Both the position numbers and the translations under genes were made by a program. Shown here one piece after another: positions 34,193-43,800 of a stretch of 64,000 nt of DNA. The notes beneath the pieces are model-generated. The model saw nothing but the letters and a program-made list of their open reading frames with translations, did no database searches and was not told the origin of the DNA. Numbering within the stretch: the first letter of the stretch is position 1; every line of letters starts with the position of its first letter. The DNA is from Pictodentalium vernedei (taxonomy: Eukaryota > Mollusca > Scaphopoda > Dentaliida > Dentaliidae). Where the stretch lies: the NCBI GenBank assembly GCA_031216915.1, contig JAUFNR010000203.1:1-64000 (forward strand). The letters are read 5' to 3'.

Positions 34193-34494
34193 ATTCAATC
34201 ATTAAATCACAAGGTTTTATGTTGAAATGAAGACTGAATACCCTGCACATCTCATGTGCATGTAGAGAGTACACGAAAACATTATGGAAATCAATGGGTA
34301 CATGCTTTCCATGACTGTCACGAAAAGTCTGCCTGTCAAGAGAGCTAATGTAAACACTGGGGACCATCTCAATACATTCCTCAATCATATCCACCGAAAA
34401 CATCGCAAATGTGTCACAACAAAATTTCACAATGATGTGTCAAATATGTGGTGCTTAGCAAACTTTGAGTAGTATAATGTTGGCCTAAATTATC

Positions 34495-34562
34495 TCTATC
34501 TTTCTCTCCCCCCCCTCTCTCTCTCTCTCTGTATCCCCTTTTCTCTCTTTCTCTCTCTCAAC
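34495..34562. repeat. CT-rich simple sequence
   Basis: (CT)n and C-rich tract, TCTCTCTCTCTCTCT type, within intron 2. Confidence 0.85.
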
Positions 34563-34763
34563 CATTTCTGGAAACCGTTTGGGGGTACGTGGCGCCTGTG
34601 TCTCCCCAGGTTCCTATGTCACTGAGCTGTCCGTGCCCGCATTAACTGGTTGAGTGCTAGAAGCCACTTTGAGGGCTTTCACAAAATGAGGTACCAGAGC
34701 AAAAGCCAACATTTTCCTTGCTCACGTTTCATTTTCAGTCAAACGTAAATAATACATTTTTTA

Positions 34764-34838
34764 TAGGAATTTGTTTTATTACAAATTATTGGAGAGTGCC
34801 TATAGGCACTCTCCAATAATTTGTTATAAAGCAAATTT
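34764..34838. repeat. Palindrome near the end of intron 2
   Basis: AATTTGTTTTATTACAAATT, then ATTGGAGAGTGCCTA, is mirrored as TAGGCACTCTCCAATAATTT, then GTTATAAAGCAAATT. The hairpin is about 75 bp long and lies about 100 bp upstream of exon 3. Confidence 0.85.
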
Positions 34839-34939
34839 TGAATTACAAATTCAGTCCCACTGAAATAGTCTATCCCTCAGCCAGTTAATACCGACAGCCC
34901 TTTTCTGACTATGTTATATTTTTAAACTCGTTTTTACAG

Positions 34940-35583
34940 ATTGCGAAGAAGGACGACTGCTTGGTTACACAACGACAGAAAACATCCTCATTCAACCACT
35001 CAATGCTAAAAGACCATTCATGGTACGTTGTGGATTCGTGTTTGGTGGTTTGGCATTTGAACGCCGGGGGTCATCCTACAAATGTGACGAGTATGAAGAT
35101 TTTCAGCGCAACTGGAACGACTACAAACACGGGTTCGGTCATATAGAATGTGAATACTTTATAGGTCTAGAAAATTTGCATTTACTGACATCACAACGGA
35201 TTTCGCATATTAAAGTTCAGTTGTACGGCGATGGTGTGAAGATGAAAGTGAAATACACAAACGTCAGTGTTGAGAGTGAAGCAAACAGTTATACACTGCA
35301 TTACGGGGCCGTTATTATGGACAAGAAAGATCCTGGTGGGGATGGTTTCGGTTTGGGAGGTCCAGATGCGTCTATAAACCACACTCCATTCTGTACTCCT
35401 GACAGGGACTGTGAACAATGTGCTCCGGAATCTCACTCTGGGTGGTGGTTCAACACAAAGTGTGCTGAAATAAACCTGCACATACCACTCAGTGATAATG
35501 GAGGTGTGCAATGGCCTAAACGTATTGATGATACTACAAAGGTTATTAAAGAGAGATTTGTACTGTACTTATTCGGACGTTAA
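34940..35583 (+). CDS. Exon 3: fibrinogen-related (FReD) domain, C-terminal
   Basis: The acceptor TTTTTACAG|ATTGCG joins in phase to exon 2 (one base plus AT gives the Asp of DCEEG). The exon encodes residues 137-350 and ends at TAA 35581-35583. FReD landmarks in order: the DC start; PFMVRCGF (usual PFxVxCDM); the FERRGSSYKC region; EDFQRNWNDYKHGFG (usual DFxRxWxxYxxGFG); EYFIGLENLHLLT (usual EFWLGLxxLHxLT); VESEANSYTLHYG; PFCTPDRDCEQC; and SGWWFNTKC. FReDs bind acetylated sugars and other ligands. The calcium-site region (PDRDCEQC) and the last 30 residues (no GxYW block) are diverged. It could be a recognition lectin or a structural secreted protein. The domain call is firm, the role is inferred. 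Confidence 0.88.
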
Positions 35584-36400
35584 ATAGAGAATGCTCATCT
35601 GTACGCACCTAAGGTAAATAATACTAAATACGGACATCACCTCATCACACAAGTAGATAATTCACCGAAACCACCTTCGATGATGAATACCTCAACACTG
35701 AATGCTACAAATTCTATTCGTGATCTTGAAGTTTGCATAATACATGTGGATACGTTGCTCCGTCATCTTAGACTTTTATACAAACTTGTATGAACAAAAC
35801 GAAGAATGAACTCTTGTAAAACATGTACAGTGAACACCAACATACTTAATAACTTATACGTGTCCTAGTTTGTAACTCATCTGAAAGCAGAGCTATTCTT
35901 CCCACTCTTTGCCGGGCTCACACGAGGTTCAAGCTGTACAGTAATGTGTCTTTGTGAACTGATGTGAATATGGTAAGTCTTGAAAAAGTCACCTGATAGA
36001 GAAAATGGAAACATGTTTGGACATTTAAAAATATGCATTGAATCAGTGTGCATTACGCGTTTCGAGTGCCAAAGTTTTGTATATAAAATGTATGAGAAAG
36101 AGGTGGGTCCCCCAAAATGTCATGGACAAAAATATGCAGAAAAGGGTGGGTGGGTCAAAAAATCTGCAAAATAAACATTTCCACCTTTATTCACGCATTT
36201 CTTTCCGCCCCCACCACCCCCCCCCCCCTCCGAATACAACAGAAAGAAAGACCTATTTTTTCATTTTTTTTCTCCTTTTCTACTTTACGTTACCGGTACT
36301 GACAACTTACGCCAACAACTGCGGTACATATCGTTCGTATGGCTGCTGTTTTTTCTCTTTTTCTGTCTAAATGTGGGCGACCTTTTTCACTAAACAGATA
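35584..36400. other. Probable 3' UTR and downstream; no other gene seen
   Basis: This is AT-rich sequence after the FReD stop codon. I did not find an unambiguous AATAAA close to the stop; one AATAAA lies near 36170. A C tract lies at about 36218-36228. No coding signal. Confidence 0.5.
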
Positions 36401-36628
36401 TTAACCCTTTACCCAACGTAACGGCCAAAACCGGCCAGCGCTTTTCTCAAAAATCGCCAATTAATTTTTATTATTTTTTCATTTTTTGTCTCAAAAACAT
36501 AGGTTATGACCCCTCGTTGGAACGAGCTTGTCGAGCTCGTTCCAACGAGGGGTCTTAACCTATTTTTTTGAGACAAAAAATGAAAAAAATTAGTTATTCA
36601 AGAATTATTTTTTGCAACTGTCTATCTG
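36401..36628. mobile_element. piggyBac-like MITE, copy E (reverse orientation, one end missing)
   Basis: It begins TTAA-CCCTTTACCCAACGT, then AACGGCCAAAACCGGCCAGC, which is the inverted right end of copy A. The central hairpin CATAGGTTATGACCCCTCGT, then TGGAACGAGCT, is well preserved. After TTAGTTATTCAAGAATT and TTTGCAACTGTC the similarity stops, so the second TTAA end is lost. Confidence 0.83.
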
Positions 36629-37247
36629 TATCATTATAGTTTTATGATTCATTACCTTGTATGCATCGACCTAGAATGACATATTCAGACATTACCGGGA
36701 ACGGTATATTGCATTTATCTTTCAGAAGTTGAGCCATATTCAGTCAAAATGTTTTTCTAAAAGAGCAATCGTAAAAAGATACAACATTGTCTCTTTTTGT
36801 CGCATTACATAACGATTAGAGATCTGTTTCCTATAATTTGCACTTTTGTAGTTGGCCATTTGTGTATAAGACTCTATGTAAAATTTTGTACTGTAAGGTT
36901 TGCAGATAAGTGCCATCTGAGATGGGGAAAGCCTTTTATTTGTTATATGACTATGATTTTTTTACCCTAAATACCACTACTGTTTGACGATTTTATCCAG
37001 ACTGTCGGATCACACCAGGTGAGATTTTCCCGGATCAAAAATCCATATCACACTCCTACGGAAATTGCCGAGAATTTCCGTTTGAATAACGTCCGAGTAT
37101 TTATCCGTTAAAAATAGACTTCGTAACTAGGGATGCCGTTGCCGTTGTTTACAAAGTCTCGTCTGCTATTTTTATGTTCGGCTTTCAAGGGAATAAGTAA
37201 ATCGAGGTAAGCAAATTAAGTTACTGTTAGTGTGTCAGTCATATAAC
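36629..37247. other. No gene recognised
   Basis: AT-rich sequence. CTGTCGGATCACACCAGGTG at 37002 resembles words in the palindrome at 39.3 kb (GGATCACACGAG), but the match is too short to name. Confidence 0.5.
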
Positions 37248-39262
37248 AAGAGGCCCCAGGGGGCCTGAGGGCGCTCACCTGACAAGGTAGACTAAATATC
37301 AACCCAGGGAATTGATTTCAACAAGTTGCATCTGCCCCTCCTAAGAAAAGCTTACACCAAATATCCAAAGATTCTGACTGCTGGATCTAAAAAAAAAGAT
37401 TTTTAAAGAATATTCCATAGTGAGCCCAAATATGAACCTAGGGACTTGGCTTGAACAAACTTGAATCTCACCCCCAGTATGGATGCTGCATGCCAAATAT
37501 CAAAACATTCCGACTGCTGAATCTGAAGAAGAAGATTTTTAAAGAAAAATTCCTCATATTGAACGAAATTATAATTCGGACTCCCACAGGAAGCCCAAAT
37601 ATCAACCCAGGAACTTGGCTTGAATAAACTTGAATCCCCCCCCCCCCCCCCCCCCAAGGATGCTGCACACTAAATATCAAAACATTCCGACTGCTGGATC
37701 TGAAGAAGATTTTTAAAGAAAATTCCTCATTTTGAACTAAGTTACAATTCGAGCTTCCACAGTGAGCCCAACTATTGACCCAGAGACATGGCTTGAACAA
37801 ACTTGAATCTTACCCCCTAAGGATACTGTATACCAAATATCAAAGGCATTCTGACTTCTGGGTCTGAAGAAGAAGATTTTTAAAGAAAATTCCTCATTTT
37901 GAACTAAGTTATCATTCAGGCTTCCACAGTGAGCCCAAATATGAACCCAGGGACTTGGCTTTAACAAACTTGAATCCCCCCCCTCCCTAAGGATGCTGTA
38001 CACCAAATATCAAAACATCCCTCATTTTGAACTAAGTTACAATTCGAGATCCCACAGTGAGTCCAAATATGGACCTAGGGACATGCTAAAACAAACTTGA
38101 ATCTCACCCCCAAAGGATGCTGCATACCAAATATCAAAACATTCTGACTGCTGGATCTGAAGGAGAAGATTTTTAAAGAAAATTCCTTAGTTTGAATTAA
38201 GTTATAATTCAGCCTCCCGCGGTGAGCCCAAATATGAACCCAGGGACTTGGCTAGAAGAAACTTGAATTTCGCCCCCCTAAGCATGCTGCATACCCAATA
38301 TCAAAAGAATCTGCCTGCTGGATCTTGAGAAGAAGATTTTTAAAGAAATTTGCCTGAAATGCACTAAGTTCAAATTCGGGCTCCTATACTGAGTCCAAAT
38401 ATGAAACCAGGGGGCCGATTTGTACAAACTTGAATCAGATCCACTCCACAATGTTGCATACCAAATATCAAAAGATTCTGCCTGCTGGATCTGGAGAAGA
38501 AGATTTTTTAAGAAATTTGCCTGAAATGCATTAAGTTCAAATTCGGGCTCCTATACTGAGCCCAAATATGAACCCAGGGGGCCAATTTGTACAAACTTGA
38601 ATCAGATCCACCCCACAATGTTGCATACCAAATATCAAAAGATTCTGCCTGCTGGATCTGGAGAAGAAGATTTTTTAAGAAATTTGCCTGAAATGCACTA
38701 AGTTCAAATTCGGGCTTCTATACTTAGCCCAAATATGAATCCAAGGGGCCGATTTGAACAAACTTGAATCTGCCCCCTTAGAGATGATGTATACCAAATA
38801 GGAAAGAATTCTACCTGGTGGATCTGAAGAAGATGATTATTTTGAATTTTGGAAAGAAATTCATGGGTGCTATCAGAGTTATGCCCCTTGTGGTGCCCCC
38901 TGTGGGTGCAGCAAGTTTATTTTGTAGAAGTTTGATTTGACATATGATGGGAAACATGCACACCAAATTTGGTTCAATTTGATCCATTCGTTTGTCAGGA
39001 GTAGTCGATAATGTAAAGTTCACGACGGACTTGTGGTGCCCCCTGTGGATGCAGCAAGTTTATTTTGTACAAGTTTGATTTGACATATGATGGGAAACAT
39101 GCACACCAAATTTGGTTCAATTTGATCCAGTCGTTTGTCAGGAGTAGTCGATAATGTAAAGTTCACGACGGACGACGGACGACGACGACGGACGACGACG
39201 ACGGACGACGGACGACGACGGGCGGCAAGTGATAAGTTAAGCTCCCTTCGGTGAGCTAATAA
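37248..39262. repeat. Modular interspersed repeat (AGGCCCCAGGGGGCCT... to ...GGTGAGCTAATA)
   Basis: It starts AAGAGGCCCCAGGGGGCCTG, then AGGGCGCTCACCTGAC. It continues as about ten diverged modules of roughly 160-180 bp: CTGGATCTGAAGAAGAAGAT, then CCCAAATATGAACCCAGGGA, then CAAACTTGAATC, then GGATGCTGCATACCAAATAT. It then has a 143-bp unit repeated twice (GTGGTGCCCCCTGTGG at 38890 and 39033). It ends in (GACGGAC)n simple sequence and GCTCCCTTCGGTGAGCTAAT. Ends with CTCACC and GGTGAGC are inverted. I recall very similar sequences widespread in molluscan genomes. The open frames here follow the modules and are not genes. Confidence 0.88.
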
Positions 39263-39275
39263 ACCTATCATCATA

Positions 39276-39427
39276 ACAGTTTGTTGATCCGTGTCGTAGT
39301 ATCACGTCTCGTTGAGGTGACCAGATTGTTGGATCACACGAGCTGCCACAGGCAACTCGTGTGATCCGACAATCCTCAACTCGACATGTTACAACGACAC
39401 GGATCAACACACTGTTATGATGATATG
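39276..39427. repeat. Palindrome with about 70-bp arms
   Basis: ATCATAACAGTTTGTTGATC, then CGTGTCGTAG, then GGATCACACGAG is mirrored as CTCGTGTGATCC, then CTCAACTCGACATGTTACAA, then CGACACGGATCAACACACTG, then TTATGAT. Mismatches are moderate. The centre is near GCTGCCACAGGCAACTC. Confidence 0.8.
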
Positions 39428-40540
39428 TGTATATCCGTTGTCTCTACTCGTCGGGTTCAACATTAATATTTAAATTGCCCTTCCATTTATTTTCTTTATG
39501 TGTTTGTGATCTTGCTAACATCTCAAGAAATGCTGTGTACAAGGATTTATAAGACTTTTGACAATATTCAAGTTTTTGAACACTCTGATTGATTAAAGTT
39601 TTCAGTGTTTGATGTTGTTTTATTATATCTTTTCATTTTCTTAGTACAGAGTGTATACTCCTTGATCGACAATAAATGGAATGTTAAGATTGTATTTTTT
39701 GGAAAATTCATTATTTGTGAAAAACCTTTGTCTCATTAAAGTATATCAATTAAACATCTGCTTTGCACCAATTTTTATAGAACATTGTTTTAGCATTGAC
39801 TTTTATTTGTTTGAAAATATTGTTTGTGAAAAAATTTCACCGGGGGTTGTGGCGACACTTTCCCAGAAATCATTTGTATGCTTCCCTACTACTTGTAAAT
39901 TTTCATTGTCCAAGTGCCATATTTAAAAAGCCTCCCAATATTTAAGTCGTCCAAAGTAAGCATTTTCCCTCACATTAGTGTCTATAAATCCATGATAATT
40001 TTACCGAGCGACTATAGCTTAAGGTTTAATACCCGGAACGGGAATTTCACAGCTCTGCGGCTCCAGGTTGTGAAAGTCAATCACAAAACCCGGGAAATTC
40101 ATAGACCATGGTGTCACTGATTATGTGTTATAGGTTTTGAGACTACGGCGAATATTAGTTTCTTTCGAGACCAGCATCGGCGATGGAGCTAAGGTTTAAT
40201 CTCGCGAAAAGGATTTTTTTCGGTTACCGGTTCTGAAAATGAGTGCTAATGCCCGGGTAATTCATAGACTAGAATTGTTCCGCACCCTTTGTTTCCTGGC
40301 TCTATCCTAAACTAAACTAAACAGACCATTACAAGTTCTACAACAGCCTCAGCAACTACTCAAGCCTCAAGTGCTCCTCAAACGTCCAGAAATTAACAGA
40401 TGGGAACCATGTTTCTATTGACCAACTATATGCCATGATGGTCAAAATCTACGCGCTATGACATAATAAAGCAAACAACATATAAAATACTGCCATAAAT
40501 TGACTCTATTATTCGAAGTTCATTCGAATCTCGAATCGAA
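39428..40540. other. No gene recognised; diverged direct repeat at 40.0-40.28 kb
   Basis: AGCTTAAGGTTTAATACCCG, then AAACCCGGGAAATTCATAGA (about 40015-40110), is echoed by GAGCTAAGGTTTAATCTCGC, then TGCCCGGGTAATTCATAGAC (about 40187-40272). Spacing is about 165-170 bp. Otherwise AT-rich with no gene seen. Confidence 0.55.
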
Positions 40541-40764
40541 TTAACTCTTTCAACACTAGAGGCCGCTTTTCCGGTCCAGGAACAGGATACGTCATAACTT
40601 CAGTAAGGAGGATGGCTACTAAGTGAACGTGTGTGGAAGAACAATTAATATTTTCAAGGTACAGCCTGAATATTAATTGCTCTACCCCCAAACAATGGAT
40701 ATGGATTCTTCCATTTTCTGACATTTAACTGGCATGGAAGATACCACCGGTGTTGAAAGGGTTC
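40541..40764. mobile_element. piggyBac-like MITE, second family
   Basis: The left end is TTAA-CTCTTTCAACAC and the right end GGTGTTGAAAGGG-TTCA. The ends are inverted and differ from the copy A family after CCCTTT. The interior contains an inverted AATTAATATT dyad but lacks the GAGCTCG hairpin. The length is 224 bp. Confidence 0.7.
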
Positions 40765-40804
40765 AGGGCGTCTAGAAGTTCCGACTGATAAAATGTTCCA
40801 AAAA

Positions 40805-43800
40805 CATCATCAAGGCAAGCCTTCATCCAATGCATGCCTTGATGATGCAGTTGGAATATTGCCAAGTAAGATGATTTCGTCCAAAGCATGCCTTGATGAT
40901 GCAGTTGGTATATTGCCAAGTAAGATGCCTTCGTCCAATGCACGCCTTGATGATGCAGTTGGAATATTGCCAAGTAAGATGCCTTCGCCCAATGCATGCC
41001 TTGATGATGCAGTTGGTATATTGCCAAGTAAGATGCCTTCGTCCAATGCCTGCCGTGATGATGCAGTTGGAATATTGCCAAGTAAGATGGCTTCGTTCAA
41101 TGCATGCCTTGATGATGCAGTTGGTATATTGCCACCAAGTAAGATGCCTTCGTCCATTGCATGCCTTGATGATGCAGTTGGAAGATCGCCAAGTAAGATG
41201 CCTTCGTCCAATGCATGCCTTGATGATGCAGTTGGAATATTGCCAAGTAAGATGCCTTCGTCCAATGCATGCCTGGATGATGCAGTTGGTATATTGCCAA
41301 GTAAGATGCTTTCGTTCAATGCATGCCTTGATGATGCAACTGGTGTATTGCCAAGTAAGATGCCGTCGTCCAATGCATGTCTTGATGATGCAGTTGGTAT
41401 ATTGCCAAGTAAGATGCCATCGTCCAATGCATGCCTTGATGATGCAGTTGGTATATTGCCAAGTAAGATGCCTTCGTTCAATGCACGCCTTGATGATGCA
41501 GTTGGAATATTGCCATGTAAGATGCCTTCGTCCAATGCCTGCCTTGATGATGCAGTTGGAATATTGCCAAGTAAGATGCCTTCGTCCAATGCATGCCTGG
41601 ATGATGCAGTTGGTATATTGCCAGGTAAGATGCTTTCGTTCAATGCATGCCTTGATGATGCAACTGGTGTATTGCCAAGTAAGATGCCTTCGTCCAATGC
41701 ATGTGTTGACGATGCAGTTGGTATATTGCCAAGTAAGATGCCTTCGTCCAATGCATGCCTTGATGATGCAGTTGGTATATTGCCAAGTAAGATGCCTTCG
41801 TCCAATGCCTGCCTTGATGATGCAGTTGGAATATTGTCATGTAAGATGCCTTCGTTCAATGCACGCCTTGATGATGCAGTTGGAATATTGCCATGTAAGA
41901 TGCCTTCGTCCAATGCCTGCCTTGATGATGCAGTTGGAATATTGCCAAGGAAGATGCCTTCGTTCAATACATGCCTTGATGATGCAGTTGGTATATTGCC
42001 ACCAAGTAAGATGCCTTCGTCCATTGCATGCCTTGATGATGCAGTTGGAGTATTGCCAAGTAAGACGCCTTCGTCCAATGCATGCCTTGATGATGCAGTT
42101 GGAATATTGGCAAGTAAGATGCCTTCGTCCAATGCATACCTTGATGATGCAGTTGGTATATTGCCAAGTAAGATGCCTTCGTCCAATGCATGCCTTGATG
42201 ATGCAGTTGGAATATTGCCAAGTAAGATGCTATCGTCCAATGCATGCCTTGATGATGCAATTGGAATATTGGCAAATAAGATGCTTTCGTCCAATGCATG
42301 CCTTGATGATGCAGTTGGAATATTGCCAAGTAAGATACCTTCGTCCAATGCATGCCTTGATGATGCAGTTGGTATATTGCCAAGTAAGATGCTTACGTCC
42401 AATGCATGCCTTGATGATGCAGTTGGAATATTGGCAAGTAAGATGCCTTCGTCCAATGCATGCCTTGATGATGCAATTGGAATATTGCCATGTAAGATGC
42501 CTTCGTCCAATGCATGCCTTGATGATGCAGTTGGAATATTGCCACCAAGTAAGATGCCTTCGTCCAATGCATGCCTTGATGATGCAGTTGGTATATTGAC
42601 AAGTAAGATGCCTCCTTTCAATGCATGCCTTGATGATGCAGTTGGTATATTGCCAAGTAAGATGCCTTCGTCCAATGCCTGCCTTGATGATGCAGTTGGT
42701 ATATTGCCATGTAAGGTGCTTTCGTCCAATGCCTGCCTTGATGATGCAGTTGGAATATTGCCAAGTAAGATGCCTTCGTCCAATGCCTGCCTTGATGATA
42801 CACTTGGTATATTGCCAAGTAAGATGCTTTCGTCCAATGCATGCCTTGATGATGCAGTTGGAGTATTCCCAAGCAAGATGCCTTCGTCCAATGCCTGCCT
42901 TGATGATGCAGTTGGTATGTTGCCAAGTAAGATGCTTTCGTCTAATGCATGCCTTGATGATGCAATTGGAATATTGCCAAGTAAGATGCCTTCGTCCAAT
43001 GCCTGCCTTGATGATGCAGTTGGTATATTGCCACCAAGTAAGATGCCTTTGTCCAATGCATGCCTTGATGATGCAGTTGGCATATTACCAAGTAAGATGC
43101 CTTCGTCCAATGCATGCCTTGATGATGCAGTTGGTATATTGCCACCAAGTAAGATGCCTTCGTCCAATGCATGCCTTGATGATGCAGTTGGTATATTGCC
43201 ACCAAGTAAGATGCCTTCCTCCAATGCATGCCTTGATGATGCAGTTGGAATATTGCCAAGTAAGATGCCTTCGTCCAATGCATGCCTTGATGATGCAGTT
43301 GGAATATTGCCAAGTAAGATGCCTTCGTCCAATGCATGCCTGGATGATGCAGTCGGTATATTGCCAAGTAAGATGCTTTCGTTCAATGCATGCCTTGATG
43401 ATGCAGCTGGTGTATTGCCAAGTAAGATGCCTTCGTCCAATGCATGTCTTGATGATGCAGTTGGTATATTGCCAAGTAAGATGCCTTCGTCCAATGCATG
43501 CCTTGATGATGCAGTTGGTATATTGCCAAGTAAGATGCCTTCGTCCAATGCCTGCTTTGATGATGCAGTTGGAATATTGTCATGTAAGATGCCTTCGTTC
43601 AATGCACGCCTTGATGATGCAGTTGGAATATTGCCATGTAAGATGCCTTCGTCCAATGCCTGCCTTGATGATGCAGTTGGAATATTACCAAGTAAGATGC
43701 CTTCGTTCAATACATGCCTTGATGATGCAGTTGGTATATTGCCACCAAGTAAGATGCCTTTGTCCATTGCATGCCATGATGATGCAGTTGGAGTATTGCC

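Larger units (their letters stand above)
26930..34939. other. Intron 2 (8.0 kb), full of mobile DNA
   Basis: The intron runs from the donor GTATCT to the acceptor TTTTTACAG. Its named contents are listed separately: palindromes at 27061, 28080, 31283, 31615 and 34764; piggyBac-like MITEs at 28283 and 29916; a DNA element at 31932; a Tc1 relic at 33186; and CT-rich simple sequence at about 34500-34560. A further small in-phase exon cannot be excluded. Confidence 0.65.

Noticed and set aside
36602-36632. A right TTAA end for the piggyBac-like copy at 36401
   Set aside because: Similarity to the family stops near TTTGCAACTGTC and no CCC-TTAA end follows, so the copy is truncated.
37403-38006. 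Minus-strand open frames with similar repeated peptides
   Set aside because: They follow the 160-180 bp modules of a dispersed repeat and stop or shift at module variants.
39020-39274. Arg-rich frame at the end of the 37-39 kb repeat
   Set aside because: It is a translation of the GACGGAC simple repeat and of the 143-bp duplicated unit; the same peptide appears twice because the DNA unit is duplicated.
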